A program made the translations under genes and the position numbers. DNA of 64,000 nucleotides from Actinomadura_C alba (GTDB lineage Bacteria; Actinomycetota; Actinomycetes; Streptosporangiales; Streptosporangiaceae). The notes below the pieces were generated by a model. The model had not been told where the DNA came from, made no database searches, and saw only the letters and a program-made list of their open reading frames with translations. How positions within the stretch are numbered: the first letter of the stretch is position 1; each line of letters opens with the position of its first letter. Positions 35,432 through 44,702 of the stretch are shown here, one piece after another. The stretch spans positions 1-64,000 of the forward strand of contig NZ_BAAAOK010000040.1 in assembly GCF_039530285.1 (NCBI RefSeq). Reading direction: 5' to 3'.

Positions 35432-36724
35432 CTAGGCCACCTTGTGCGGCGGAATCACGGCTTGTTCCACGTTGCCTACGACTGTGACTCGGCCACCATC
35501 GCCGGGATCGGGATCGGGCATGATCGATTCCGGGTCGACGAGGTAGACCTCGTGACCATCCAGCGTGAGCCGACGCGCGACCTCCAGCAACATGCGCCGT
35601 GCCACGTCATCGATCGAATAGACCATCGTGAGGTCCAAAGCCACCCTGACTTCTGAGGGGGCAGTGTCCACGGTTTCCCGAACAATTCTCTCGGCTCCGG
35701 CAAAGCCGATCCCACCTTGCAGTTGGAGGACCCGGATCGCATTCGGTCCGCTGCCGACGACGTGGTTGGATCGCACGACCGCACGCGCAGCGGCCGGGAC
35801 CTCCATCACATGCAGACCCATATCGGAGGAGAATCGTTCGAATAGTGACACCCCGCGAACGCTGTTCCCGTGAGGGTCTAGTCGTGGTGAGAATGTGGCG
35901 ATGCCGATCTGGCCAGGGAGCGCGCCGATCAGGCCCCCAGCCACGCCGCTCTTCGCCGGAATGCCGACCTGGGTCGCCCAGTCACCGGCCGCGTCATACA
36001 TTCCGCAGGTGAACATGACGCTCAGCACCTGACGCACCACCGGTTCGCGTATCACTTGCTCACCCGAGAGAGGATTTACCCCGCGGTTGGCCAACGTCGC
36101 GGCCATCATGGCCAGATCTCGCGCGGTGACGAGCACTGAGCACTGGCGGGTGTAACCGTCGACGACGGCCCTCGGGTCCTCGGTGAGGATGCTGTGGCTG
36201 CGGAGCATGTGTGCGATGGCGAGGTTGCGGTGCGCGTGCTCCATCTCCGACGCGCACACCGCCTCATCTATCTTTAGTCTACGACCGGCAAACGCCGAAA
36301 GGCCGTGGACCACGCGCTCCACGCGCTCTGCCGGATTCATGTCCTCCGAGCCGGCCAGCGAGTGGGCGGTGATCGCACCGGCGTTGATCATGGGATTGAG
36401 AGGGCGCCCAGTATCGCTTTCGAGGGAGATCTGGTTGAACGCCTCTCCCGATGGCTCGACACCAACTTTGGCGAGCACAGGGTCGAAGCCGCGATCAGCC
36501 AGTGCCAGCGCGTACGTGAACGGCTTGGAGATCGACTGGATCGTGAACTCGGTATCGATGTCGCCGGCACCGTAGACCTCGCCGTCAACGGTGGCAAAGA
36601 CCGCGCCGAGGCGCTCGGGGTCCGCTGCCGCGAGCTCGGGGATGTACCCCGCCGGCTCTCCGGAAGTGTCCGGCTCGACATCTCCGAGTGCCTCGGTCAG
36701 ATAGTCGGGAATGACTGACCGCAT
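35432..36724 (-). CDS. glsA: Glutaminase with C-terminal STAS domain
   Basis: 430 residues. The glutaminase domain (1-~310) has the serine-lysine pair in FTIQSISKPFTYALAL (Ser about residue 65), then PLNPMINAGAI, GYTRQCSVLVTARDLAMMAA and GIPAKSGVAGGLIGALPGQI, which contains the catalytic Tyr-loop/Lys region of the family. It hydrolyses glutamine to glutamate and ammonia in the cytoplasm. The last ~100 residues are a STAS-like domain (RVALDLTMVYSIDDVARRML), a known fusion in actinobacteria. GGAGGAGG precedes the start. It stands alone. Confidence 0.9.
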   Translation of the reverse strand: MRSVIPDYLTEALGDVEPDTSGEPAGYIPELAAADPERLGAVFATVDGEVYGAGDIDTEFTIQSISKPFTYALALADRGFDPVLAKVGVEPSGEAFNQISLESDTGRPLNPMINAGAITAHSLAGSEDMNPAERVERVVHGLSAFAGRRLKIDEAVCASEMEHAHRNLAIAHMLRSHSILTEDPRAVVDGYTRQCSVLVTARDLAMMAATLANRGVNPLSGEQVIREPVVRQVLSVMFTCGMYDAAGDWATQVGIPAKSGVAGGLIGALPGQIGIATFSPRLDPHGNSVRGVSLFERFSSDMGLHVMEVPAAARAVVRSNHVVGSGPNAIRVLQLQGGIGFAGAERIVRETVDTAPSEVRVALDLTMVYSIDDVARRMLLEVARRLTLDGHEVYLVDPESIMPDPDPGDGGRVTVVGNVEQAVIPPHKVA

Positions 36725-36959
36725 TCGTCCTCCTCCATGCAGATGGGCAACTTCTGCGCTGTGACGTCAGCGCTGAGGCCGCCGTAGTGCGTGTGCCTTC
36801 CTGACGCCTGCCGGCGCCTCACCGAATCACAACGTCGATGTCTTTCGTGAGACGGCGTCACGGCTTGGGCCACGGTGTTTCCCGTTGCTGAGTCGTCGTG
36901 TGGGAAGCGGTAGGAGACCAGAGATGGTTCAGTGTCCGGCCGAGGTGTTGACTATCGGT

Positions 36960-37628
36960 TCATGGGCGCTCCAGGAGTGTGGCCGGAGCAGGGATGCTCA
37001 TGAGAGTGCGAAGCTGGTCGGCGCCGACGTTGGCGCCGAAGGCAGGGGTGCCGGGCTCGAGCCGGGCACCCGCTGCGAGGTCGCCGATGGTGAGTGGGTC
37101 GAATCCGAGCGTCTCGATCAGCTCCGACACGACGGCGAGATCCTCGGGTGAGTCGCCGGCGATCGCGATCGCCTTGCGCCCGAGGGTTCCGGCTGGGCGG
37201 GCCCCGTCTTCGAGGTCGTGGTAACCCATGTGGTTGAGGGCTTTCACGACTCGCGCGCCCGTCAGGAACTGTTGCACGACCTCGCTCGAGGAGGTACCGG
37301 GCGGGACGATCGTTTCGCGGGGACCATCGATTTCCCACCAGTGGTTCATCGCGTCGACGACCAGCTTCCCTACCAGCTCCGGGATCGGGAGGTTGCGGTG
37401 TTTGCTGAGCGGTAGGGCGAGGATCACCATGTCGGCGGCGTCCGAGGCCTCGGCCGGCCACGCGGCGGTCGCGCCGGGGGTGAGGATCTCGGTGGTCAGC
37501 GCGATCTTCGCCGGGTCTCCGGATCCGGAGACCAGGACCCGGTAGCCGGCTGCGACCGCCAGGCGCGCCAAGACGGTGCCGACCTTCCCGGCCCCCAGGA
37601 TCCCGATGGTGGTGACGGGGGTGGTCAT
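36960..37628 (-). CDS. NADPH-dependent F420 reductase-like / Rossmann oxidoreductase
   Basis: 222 residues. IGILGAGKVGTVLARLAVAA is the NADP-binding glycine motif, followed by RVLVSGSGDP with the basic/phosphate-binding positions. ADMVILALPLSKH, VVDAMNHWWEIDG and VVKALNHMGYHDLEDGARPA are typical of F420:NADPH oxidoreductase-like proteins. It overlaps the preceding LLM gene by four bases (ATGA). The pairing suggests it supplies reduced cofactor to that enzyme, though LLM enzymes can also use FMN. Confidence 0.8.
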   Translation of the reverse strand: MTTPVTTIGILGAGKVGTVLARLAVAAGYRVLVSGSGDPAKIALTTEILTPGATAAWPAEASDAADMVILALPLSKHRNLPIPELVGKLVVDAMNHWWEIDGPRETIVPPGTSSSEVVQQFLTGARVVKALNHMGYHDLEDGARPAGTLGRKAIAIAGDSPEDLAVVSELIETLGFDPLTIGDLAAGARLEPGTPAFGANVGADQLRTLMSIPAPATLLERP

Positions 37629-38698
37629 CGTGTCGCCCCCGCCCTGACGGTGGGCTGTTCGGCCAGAAGCTCGCGGACCCGGGGGATGACCTGGGTGCCG
37701 TACAGCTCGACTGAACGTAGCCGGGCGGTGGTGGAGACGGTGCCGGCGGCCGAGTAGATCATGTCGAACCGGCCTGCATCGAGCGCCCGGATCGCGTGGG
37801 AGATCTTGTTCGCGACCGTCTCGACCGAGCCGACATACAGCGATCCGTGTTCCACCTCGGCGTCGAACTCTTCCCGGCGGATCGGCGGCCAGCCGCGCAG
37901 CGCCCCGATCCGGTCGCGAGTCTCCTTGAACCCGGGGTAGAACAGATCTTTCGCCTCGGCGTCGGTGGCGGCGACAAACCCCGGCGAGTGCATCCCGACC
38001 GGCTGTGCGGTGGTGCCAAGCTGCTCGCTCGCCCGCCGGTACAGGTCAACATAGGGAGCGAACCGGTCGGGGGCGCCGCCGATGATGGCGAGCATGAGCC
38101 GAAACCCGTAGTGGGCGGTGCGGATCACGGACTGTGGTGACCCGCCAACCCCTACCCAGGTATCGAGACGTCCCGACTCGGTCTTCGGGTACACGTCCGC
38201 ATCATGTAGGGCGGCACGGGTGGTGCCTTCCCAGGTAACCGGCGTCTCGTCCAGGAGTCGGTGGAACAGGTCGATCTTCTCTTCGAACAGCACCTCGTAG
38301 TCCTTCAGGTCGTACCCGAACAGCGGGAACGACTCGGTGAACGAACCCCGTCCGAGGATCACCTCGGCGCGGCCGCTGGAGAGCGCGTCGACGGTGGCGA
38401 AACGTTGGAACACTCGCACCGGGTCGTCCGAAGACAGAACCGTCACCCCCGAGGCGAGCCGGATGCGCTTCGTGGCGGTCGCGATGCCGGCCAGCACCGT
38501 CTCAGGGCTTGAGATCGCGAACTCCGGCCGGTGGTGCTCACCCAACGCGACCACGTTGATGCCGACCTGATCGGCCAGCACCGCCTCGGTCACAGCCGCG
38601 CGGATCGCCTGCGCATGCGAGACGATCTCCCCGCGGTCGTCACGGGGCCGGTCCCCGAAGCTGTCGATACCGAACTCGATCTGCGAGACATCCATCAT
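37625..38698 (-). CDS. LLM-class flavin/F420-dependent oxidoreductase
   Basis: 357 residues of the bacterial-luciferase TIM-barrel superfamily: VNVVALGEHHRPEF-like strand (INVVALGEHHRPEFAIS), RIRLASGVTVLSSDDPVRVF, SSGRAEVILGRGSFTESFPL and GSLYVGSVETVANKI are standard. These enzymes oxidise or reduce small organic substrates with FMN or F420. GAGGAAG lies upstream of ATG 38698. Co-translated with the F420 reductase-like gene. A truncated relative lies directly upstream. Confidence 0.88.
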   Translation of the reverse strand: MMDVSQIEFGIDSFGDRPRDDRGEIVSHAQAIRAAVTEAVLADQVGINVVALGEHHRPEFAISSPETVLAGIATATKRIRLASGVTVLSSDDPVRVFQRFATVDALSSGRAEVILGRGSFTESFPLFGYDLKDYEVLFEEKIDLFHRLLDETPVTWEGTTRAALHDADVYPKTESGRLDTWVGVGGSPQSVIRTAHYGFRLMLAIIGGAPDRFAPYVDLYRRASEQLGTTAQPVGMHSPGFVAATDAEAKDLFYPGFKETRDRIGALRGWPPIRREEFDAEVEHGSLYVGSVETVANKISHAIRALDAGRFDMIYSAAGTVSTTARLRSVELYGTQVIPRVRELLAEQPTVRAGATR

Positions 38699-38745
38699 TT
38701 AACTTCCTCAGAGCTTTCGTTGTGTCCGTGTGTGACGGTGCGAGG

Positions 38746-39003
38746 TCATGAGGCGCGGGCGGGTCCACCGCCCTGAGTGATCTGCGCAAGTTCCCTGCCG
38801 GTCGGCTCCCACGTGTCGTCGCTGCCAGCTAGAAGTTCACGTACGCGCGGGGCGACCTGCTCGCCGAACAGTCGGATGTTCTGCTCCCGCGCCTGGCGCG
38901 GCAGGTGTCGCAAGTCATACTTCAGTTCGAACCGGGACAGGTTGTTGGTGCGGACGATACGTGCGATCTTCTGCGCCACCGTCTCCACCCCACCGACGTA
39001 CAA
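38746..39003 (-). pseudogene. C-terminal remnant of a second LLM-class oxidoreductase
   Basis: Only the last ~85 residues survive: MYVGGVETVAQKIARIVRTN, FELKYDLRHLPRQAREQNIR and LFGEQVAPRVRELL, parallel to the end of the neighbouring LLM protein. The rest of the TIM barrel is missing. Sequence upstream of 39003 is unrelated. Confidence 0.75.
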
Positions 39004-39187
39004 ACGCCGTTCGTGGCGACGACGTCTGGCGGGTGCGGGGTCGGCCCACCGGCAGTCGGATCGGATCCAGCTAGTGGCCTATGGAGTCTTCACGCCGCCA
39101 AGACTGCTCCGGGGTGCGCCGCAGGTAAGGAACCGCACCTCAGTTGCCAACAGCCGATGACGAATGCTTTCCGGTCTCGTCGCGGAT

Positions 39188-40027
39188 CTAGCCGAGGAAG
39201 GAGCGCAGGGCTGAATTAACCTCATCTGCGTGCGTCCAGAGCAACCCGTGTGGGGCGCCCTCAATCTCCACATACTGCGCCTCGGGCAAGTCCCGTCGAA
39301 AGCGGCGGGCGGTAGCGTCGATGGGTAGGATCCTGTCGGCTGTGCCGTGCAGGATCAGAGCTGGCTTACCGCTGTCGCGGACCGCTTCGACGTCGGTGCG
39401 GAAGTCTTCGATCCAAGCGGAAACGACCGCGTAGGCCGCCACGGGGGCACTCGACGTCGCCACGTTCCAGCTCGCGGTGACGGCCTCCTGGCTGATCCGA
39501 CTACCAAGGTTCTCCTCAAGATTGTAGAAGTTCGAGAAGAATTGCGTGTACCAGGCGTACCGATCACCTTTCGCCGCTGCCTCGATTCCGTCGAAGACCT
39601 CCTGCGGCACACCCTCGGGGTTGTCGTCCCGGGCGACGAGGAAAGGCTCCAGCGGGGCCAGGAACGCCAGCTTGGCGACCCTTTCATGTCCGAATTGTGA
39701 GACGTAACGGGCGGCCTCGCCCGTACCCATCGAGAATCCCACCAGGACGACGTCGCGAAGGTCGAGCGTCTCCAGCACGGTGTTTAGGTCTGCGGCGAAG
39801 GTGTCGTAGTCATACCCGGAGTTCACCTTTGACGATTTGCCGAAGCCCCGACGGTCGTAGGTGATGACGCGGTATCCGGCGGCTAGAAGATTTCGCGTCT
39901 GGCGCTCCCAGCTGTGACCGTTCAGTGGGTATCCGTGGATGAGGACGACGGGCTGACCCGCGCCCTGATCCTCGTAGTAGAGCTCGACCGGCGTGCTGTT
40001 TTCATTCCCTACGGTGATGTACCCCAT
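39188..40027 (-). CDS. Alpha/beta hydrolase, non-heme haloperoxidase-like
   Basis: 279 residues. The oxyanion motif is VVLIHGYPLNGHSWERQ; the nucleophile elbow VLVGFSMGTGEAARYV gives Ser near 98; LILHGTADRILP gives the Asp and GAPHGLLWTHADEVN the His. The short cap and YDRRGFGKSS match cofactor-free chloroperoxidases/esterases. It is likely a cytoplasmic esterase or lactonase; 'haloperoxidase' is a historical label. Confidence 0.88.
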   Translation of the reverse strand: MGYITVGNENSTPVELYYEDQGAGQPVVLIHGYPLNGHSWERQTRNLLAAGYRVITYDRRGFGKSSKVNSGYDYDTFAADLNTVLETLDLRDVVLVGFSMGTGEAARYVSQFGHERVAKLAFLAPLEPFLVARDDNPEGVPQEVFDGIEAAAKGDRYAWYTQFFSNFYNLEENLGSRISQEAVTASWNVATSSAPVAAYAVVSAWIEDFRTDVEAVRDSGKPALILHGTADRILPIDATARRFRRDLPEAQYVEIEGAPHGLLWTHADEVNSALRSFLG

Positions 40028-40337
40028 TTACTCGTCCCTTCTGAGTCGCTGTGGGCGTCGAGGCACGGAGGATCAGATCCCCTATGTTCCATGCTTACTC
40101 TTAGACTGGCGTCGAGGGCGCACATCCGCTTTCGAGCCTTCGCTGGCCGACACCGTGACGCACGTTAAGCGGCCGGATCTCCAGACCACCATCTTCAGAT
40201 CGCGGTCCAGCAGCATCAGCTCATGCGCATCTCGCCAGCACACTCATTTGGCTCGACCATGATCGGCAAGACACTCCCTAGCGCCGATCGGCAGGGTGGA
40301 GCGGCGCGCTAGTACGCTCCTCCCTGCCTGCCTGGTG

Positions 40338-40727
40338 TCAGACCATCGGGTTGCCGCTGACGGTCGCGTCGGGGGAGGTGAGGTCCTGGATGACGTCCCA
40401 GTGTTCGACGATACGGCCGTTGTCCAGCCGGAAGATGTCGACGATGACGACGGGGTCCGGCGCCCAGCCGTGGACGAGGCTGTGGGTGAATACGAGATCG
40501 CCCTGCGCGGCAATCCGCTTCGGCTCCCACGAGAAGCCCTCCAGCCCCGGCACCACAGCGCGGAGCGTGTCCAGGCCGCTGGGCATTTGGGGACTGTGCT
40601 GCACGTAGGGTTCAGCCCAGTACCGGTCAAGCGCGGTAATGTCCTTCTCGGTGAAGAGTTCCCGCATGGCGGTAAGCACGATTTCGGTGTTGCGCTGAGC
40701 CTGGTCTGCCGCAGAATTTCCAGTCAT
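40338..40727 (-). CDS. SnoaL-like (NTF2-fold) protein
   Basis: 129 residues of the NTF2/SnoaL fold: MRELFTEKDITALDRYWAEP, YVQHSPQMPSGLDTLRAVV, then IVDIFRLDNGRIVEHWDVIQ, the usual C-terminal signature of polyketide-cyclase-like small enzymes. Start at 40727 follows GAGGCAT. The MoaF-like gene ends only two bases upstream, so the pair is one operon, probably under the site at 41081. Confidence 0.85.
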   Translation of the reverse strand: MTGNSAADQAQRNTEIVLTAMRELFTEKDITALDRYWAEPYVQHSPQMPSGLDTLRAVVPGLEGFSWEPKRIAAQGDLVFTHSLVHGWAPDPVVIVDIFRLDNGRIVEHWDVIQDLTSPDATVSGNPMV

Positions 40728-40729
40728 GG

Positions 40730-41041
40730 TTATGCCTCCTCGATAGTTCCGACAAAGTTGTAGAGAGTGCCGCCGACAGTCACGTTGGAATACAGCGTCC
40801 CATTGGCGAAGTCCTCGACGTGAGTGACGGTGGCACCGCTGGCCTCGGTCCACGAGTTCAGGTAGACGCCGTCGCGGATCTTTTTCAGGTCGAGCTTTAC
40901 GGTCTCCGCGTGCCCGTCGGGCGCGAGCCCGCCGCCCTCCGCGACGACGAAGCTGCCCTGCGTCTGCGAGTCGAAGGTGAACCGCACCTTCAGTGCGCCC
41001 ATGTTGAACTTGTAGCTTTTACCTACTAGCTGCTCGATCAT
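40730..41041 (-). CDS. MoaF-like small protein
   Basis: 103 residues: GKSYKFNMGALKVRFTFDSQ, then IRDGVYLNSWTEASGATVTH and VEDFANGTLYSNVT. These match the beta-barrel of MoaF-related (calycin-like) proteins, which bind small ligands; function is unsettled. First gene of the pair with the SnoaL-like protein. Confidence 0.7.
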   Translation of the reverse strand: MIEQLVGKSYKFNMGALKVRFTFDSQTQGSFVVAEGGGLAPDGHAETVKLDLKKIRDGVYLNSWTEASGATVTHVEDFANGTLYSNVTVGGTLYNFVGTIEEA

Positions 41042-41080
41042 GACGCTCTCCCATCTTATTTCCGGACCTCCGGCTCTTTA

Positions 41081-41094
41081 GTTGAACTCTCAAA
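41081..41094. promoter_or_regulatory. MarR-type operator candidate upstream of the MoaF-like/SnoaL pair
   Basis: GTTGAACTCTCAAA fits GTTGA-N4-TCAAC with one mismatch at the last base. It lies 40 bases upstream of the MoaF-like start. Confidence 0.5.
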
Positions 41095-41516
41095 TGGTTC
41101 CGTCCATTCCCAGATGTCCCGAAGCATTTGGCGAGTCCGCGCGGGCGGGCTGGTGAAGCACCCGGCGCCCGGAGATGGGCACGCACACCGCGCGTCGCAA
41201 GATGCTTCGCTGTATCCGCCACACAGTCAGGACAGAACCGGCTGTTGTTTTTGGGCACCTGACTTACCTAGGCGCCAAAGCGCGGGGCGACGATCGACCA
41301 CAATCTCGACCTCACAGGTATCGCCAGCCACGTCATCGACGTGAGTCCGAAGGCCGAGGGCAACGGCCGCATTGAAGCCATCCGGCACCCGCAGTGAGTC
41401 GCGAGTGAGTCGCGGCGTCATCCGGCCGCCACCTCGCCAAGACCATGGACGTCCGACCCCTGTGCAGCCATTGAACTCGAAGGGCGTGCTGTCGTTGTTC
41501 GTGGGGCGTCGCGCCC
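41095..41516. other. Intergenic region, no gene recognised
   Basis: A minus-strand stretch (about 41227-41421; FNAAVALGLRTHVDDVAG) looks faintly coding but has no relatives I know and no ribosome site. Probably debris. Confidence 0.35.
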
Positions 41517-42437
41517 TTACGCGGGGAGCAGTACGAGCTTGCCTCCCAGGTGCCCGGACTTGCTGACCTTGAGCGCGGCTGCCACCTCGCCGAGGGGGTA
41601 CGTCCGCTGGATCGGGACGTGCAGCCGCCCCGCTTCGATGAGGGCGAGGATGTCCCTGAGCGCTCGGAGCCCGCCGGCTCCCGGCTCGGTCATGTGGATG
41701 TGGATACCGCTCCCGGCCGCATCGAAAGCCACGAGTGAGAGGACACGTTCCGGGCCGCCGGCGAGTTCGATCGAGTCCGGGATCTCACCGCGACCGGAGG
41801 CATCGAGGACCGCGTCGATTCCCTGCGGAGAGATGCCCCGCACGCGCTCGACCAGCCCCTTGCCGTAGGTGACCGGTTTCACTCCGAGGGAGCGGAGCTG
41901 CTCGTGGTTGCCCTCGCTCGCGGTGCCGATGACGCGCACCCCCCGGTCGACGGCAAGCTGCACGGCGAACGTGCCCACACCACCGGCGGCGGCATGGACC
42001 AGGAGGGTCTCACCCTTGGCGATCTTGAGCTTGTTCAGCGCTTCCCAGGCGGTGATACCCGTGCCGGCCAGGGTTCCGGCCACCTCCCACGGGACAGAGG
42101 CCGGCTTGGCGACCAGCGCGGCCGGGTCGGCGAGCGCGAACTGGGCGTAGGACGGGGTGATGGAGGCTCCCAGCACCTCGTCCCCCACGCTGAAGGCGGT
42201 CACGCCTTCCCCTACCTGGTCGACCACACCGGCCACGTCGGATCCGAGCCCACCCGGGAGGTCGAGGGGCATCGCCTGGCGCATGTAGCCATGCAGGATC
42301 TTCCAGTCGATCGGGTTGACACCCGCGGCCCGCACCGCGAGCCGCACCAGGCCAGGGCCCGCGGTGGGCGGCGGAACATCGACGACACGCAGCACGTCAG
42401 GGGTGCCGTACTCGGAGAACTGCACTGCGAGGGACAT
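41517..42437 (-). CDS. NADP-dependent quinone oxidoreductase / zinc-type dehydrogenase family
   Basis: 306 residues of the medium-chain dehydrogenase superfamily. GroES-like N-terminus (RLAVRAAGVNPIDWKILHGY, GLGSDVAGVVDQVGEGV), then NADPH motif LVHAAAGGVGTFAVQLAVDR. The catalytic zinc Cys/His are absent, as in quinone oxidoreductases. AGGAG precedes ATG 42437. It is the third gene after GNAT2 and the FeS/CDGSH gene. Confidence 0.88.
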   Translation of the reverse strand: MSLAVQFSEYGTPDVLRVVDVPPPTAGPGLVRLAVRAAGVNPIDWKILHGYMRQAMPLDLPGGLGSDVAGVVDQVGEGVTAFSVGDEVLGASITPSYAQFALADPAALVAKPASVPWEVAGTLAGTGITAWEALNKLKIAKGETLLVHAAAGGVGTFAVQLAVDRGVRVIGTASEGNHEQLRSLGVKPVTYGKGLVERVRGISPQGIDAVLDASGRGEIPDSIELAGGPERVLSLVAFDAAGSGIHIHMTEPGAGGLRALRDILALIEAGRLHVPIQRTYPLGEVAAALKVSKSGHLGGKLVLLPA

Positions 42438-42485
42438 CTGCTCGACTCCTGGTTCTTCTGGGGCACTTACGCGTGAGAGGGCGGG

Positions 42486-42908
42486 TCAGCCCGACGCTGT
42501 CTGACCACATGGCCCCGCGTGGTCGCAGTACGGCTGAAGACGGCTCTGCCCGCAACCGCACAGAATGACCCTGGTCTCCGCGCGCGGGCCTGCCGCCGTG
42601 TCCATGCTCAACTCGCCGCGCGCGATCAACTGCCCGACGGAGTTGCGCGTGATCTGCGTGGGCCGGTCCGGGGTCTCCGCCCGTCCGTCCACGAGTTCGT
42701 ACTGCAGCGCACCCGAGGGACAGCGCCGCACCACTTCGGCCAGGTGCTCGGCCTCGGCGCCGTCCGGCCGGACCCACGGGCGCTCGCCCGGGTCGAAGAC
42801 CTCCGGCAAACCGTGGACGCATTCGGCGGCGTGCAGGCAGCGCCTGGCCTCGAAGGTCACGGTGATCGACTGGCCCTCGTACGCCTTCTTCTGGGTTCCG
42901 CTGCTCAT
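42486..42908 (-). CDS. Iron-sulfur protein: (4Fe-4S) mono-cluster (YjdI-like) fused to CDGSH domain
   Basis: About 140 residues. The N-terminal half (ITVTFEARRCLHAAECVHGL, then RRCPSGALQYELVDG) is a YjdI-like domain with Cys ligands. The C-terminal half has the CDGSH 2Fe-2S motif C-x-C-x-x-S-x4-YCDHAG (three Cys and one His). Such fusions carry electrons or sense redox. Start at 42908 follows GGAGG. It lies 30 bases after GNAT2 and 48 bases before the oxidoreductase. Confidence 0.85.
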   Translation of the reverse strand: MSSGTQKKAYEGQSITVTFEARRCLHAAECVHGLPEVFDPGERPWVRPDGAEAEHLAEVVRRCPSGALQYELVDGRAETPDRPTQITRNSVGQLIARGELSMDTAAGPRAETRVILCGCGQSRLQPYCDHAGPCGQTASG

Positions 42909-42938
42909 GCCGGCCTCCGTCGCTGCCATGCCCGGTGT

Positions 42939-43247
42939 TCAGTCGCTGACTTTGCTGCGGGACTGATACAGCAGGTCCTGGTACTCGGGGTGTCGGGCGA
43001 TCCACCCCGCGAAGAACGGGCAGGTGGCCAGCACCCGCAGGTTCGCGGCGCGCGCCTCGTCGAGGGCGGTGCGAGCCAGCGCTGCCCCAACCCCTCTGCC
43101 CTCGTACTCCGGCGAGACCTCGGTATGCACGAACGCGACGAGTTCCGTCGTACGGATGTAATCCGCGACGCCCGCGACCTTGGACTCTCCCTCGACCCGG
43201 GCTTCGTACCGCTTGGCTTCGGGAACGTCACTCACTTCCACTGCCAC
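42939..43247 (-). CDS. GNAT-family N-acetyltransferase, copy 2
   Basis: 102 residues, nearly identical to the protein at 30098: VAFVHTEVSPEYEGRGVGAA and WIARHPEYQDLLYQSRSKVS. GTG start preceded by GGAGG. The upstream site at 43301 is the counterpart of the one at 30456. First gene of an operon with the FeS/CDGSH and quinone oxidoreductase genes. Confidence 0.85.
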   Translation of the reverse strand: MAVEVSDVPEAKRYEARVEGESKVAGVADYIRTTELVAFVHTEVSPEYEGRGVGAALARTALDEARAANLRVLATCPFFAGWIARHPEYQDLLYQSRSKVSD

Positions 43248-43300
43248 GTGTCCTCCATGTGCCTTCCGCGTGGGCCTTGCTTCACGCTAAACCCAATCCA

Positions 43301-43314
43301 GTTGATGAATCAAT
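43301..43314. promoter_or_regulatory. MarR-type operator candidate upstream of GNAT2
   Basis: GTTGATGAATCAAT fits GTTGA-N4-TCAAC with one mismatch (last base) and retains the TTGAT/ATCAA arms of the perfect site at 30456. Confidence 0.65.
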
Positions 43315-43507
43315 TTGTCTAATTCGCAAGCATGGCCACATCCACTTACCGCAACTTCAGCATCCCACCTTGAAGTGAGCACTCATGGGAGGCCGGTACA
43401 CCAGGGCGTTCCCGAGAGTCTGGGCAACGTCCTAGTCCTGAGCGATTCGAAAACGGGTCGCCGCCATATCCGGCGACCCGTTTCGGAAAGGTTGAGGTTG
43501 GCCTCCG

Positions 43508-44701
43508 TCACTCGGCGGCGAAAGCTTCCGCGTAGGGGAAGATGAGCTCTCCGGAGGACGATTCCGGTGGGGACACGACGATCTGCCTCGATCCGTTCTG
43601 GAATTGACCGACCTCATGGCCGGAAACTCTCTGGAACTGGACCTGCAGGACACGTGGCTCCGACCACTCGCCCTTGGCTCCGAACCTGACATCACCCATG
43701 ACGGTCGGGAAGGTCTCCTCCCGTGCGTACGCCGAGAGACTCGCGCCGTCGAAACCGTCCGTTGCGTCGACGGCCTGGGCCACCACCTGCATCTGGGCGT
43801 AGGCGAGGGGAACCATGTAGTGCCCTAGGAGGTCGACACCGGCTTCGCCAGCCCGTTCCTGATAGGCGTTCAGCAGTTCCTCAACGCCCGGGAACATCAT
43901 TTTGGGCACCGGCGCCCAATATTCATAGTTCACGACACCGTTGAGCAACGGGCCGAACTCCGTCCTCACCGCCGTGTTCTGTGGACCGATCATGGCACCG
44001 CCGACCATCTTCGGCCGGAATTCATGAGAACGAAGCGCTCGCACCAGACCTATCGAGTCGGCCAGGTAGGAACACAGGAACAACAAATCGCTGCCGCTTT
44101 CGGCGACCGCGTCGATGACGGGCGCAAAATCCTCGGTCGACAACGGATACGCAGCCTCGTGGACCACCTTGATGCCGTACTTCTCAGCATTCGCCTTGGC
44201 ACCGATAATGGGATTGCGCGAGAACTCGGCGTCGGCAGACACGAGCGCCACGGTTTCCGGCCGGGGACTCTGCTCCGCCGCGATAGCGAAGAACCCCTCG
44301 GTGAGTGCGGCATTCGGATCCGGCCCGGTGGGGATCATGGCGAAGTAGTTCGGATAAAGGAGCGCGTTGTTGACGCCGAGGCCCATGAGTCCGACGAAGA
44401 AGCGCTCTCGCTCCACTATCAGCGGCATGGCCGGCAGCACGGTGTTGGTGCCGTATCCGCCTATGACGAGATCCACCTTGTCCTCGTCGATCAGCCGCTC
44501 GTAGATCCCGGGAACGAGGTCGGCGTTTCCTTGGTCGTCGTAGCGGACGAACTCGACAGGGCGGCCGAGCAGTCCGCCTCGGCTGTTGATGTCCTCGCGC
44601 CAGATTTCATGGGCGAGACGGGCCGACCGGCTGTTGTCCGCGAGGGAACCGGTCAGCGACAGGCAGTACCCGATACGGATGGGAGCCGGCGCAGTAGTCA
44701 T
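43508..44701 (-). CDS. ABC-type branched-chain amino acid/amide substrate-binding protein lacking a signal peptide
   Basis: 397 residues of the type I periplasmic-binding fold used by urea/amide and branched-chain systems: IRIGYCLSLTGSLADNSRSA, GRPVEFVRYDDQGNADLVPG, VDLVIGGYGTNTVLPAMPLI and FMIPTGP-type loop (NYFAMIPTGPDPNAALTEGF). The start at 44701 immediately follows the hydrolase stop and there is no signal or lipobox; upstream codons belong to the antisense of the hydrolase. Known cytoplasmic relatives act as amide sensors. No permease or ATPase accompanies it, so sensing rather than transport is possible (inference). Confidence 0.85.
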   Translation of the reverse strand: MTTAPAPIRIGYCLSLTGSLADNSRSARLAHEIWREDINSRGGLLGRPVEFVRYDDQGNADLVPGIYERLIDEDKVDLVIGGYGTNTVLPAMPLIVERERFFVGLMGLGVNNALLYPNYFAMIPTGPDPNAALTEGFFAIAAEQSPRPETVALVSADAEFSRNPIIGAKANAEKYGIKVVHEAAYPLSTEDFAPVIDAVAESGSDLLFLCSYLADSIGLVRALRSHEFRPKMVGGAMIGPQNTAVRTEFGPLLNGVVNYEYWAPVPKMMFPGVEELLNAYQERAGEAGVDLLGHYMVPLAYAQMQVVAQAVDATDGFDGASLSAYAREETFPTVMGDVRFGAKGEWSEPRVLQVQFQRVSGHEVGQFQNGSRQIVVSPPESSSGELIFPYAEAFAAE

Positions 44702-44702
44702 G

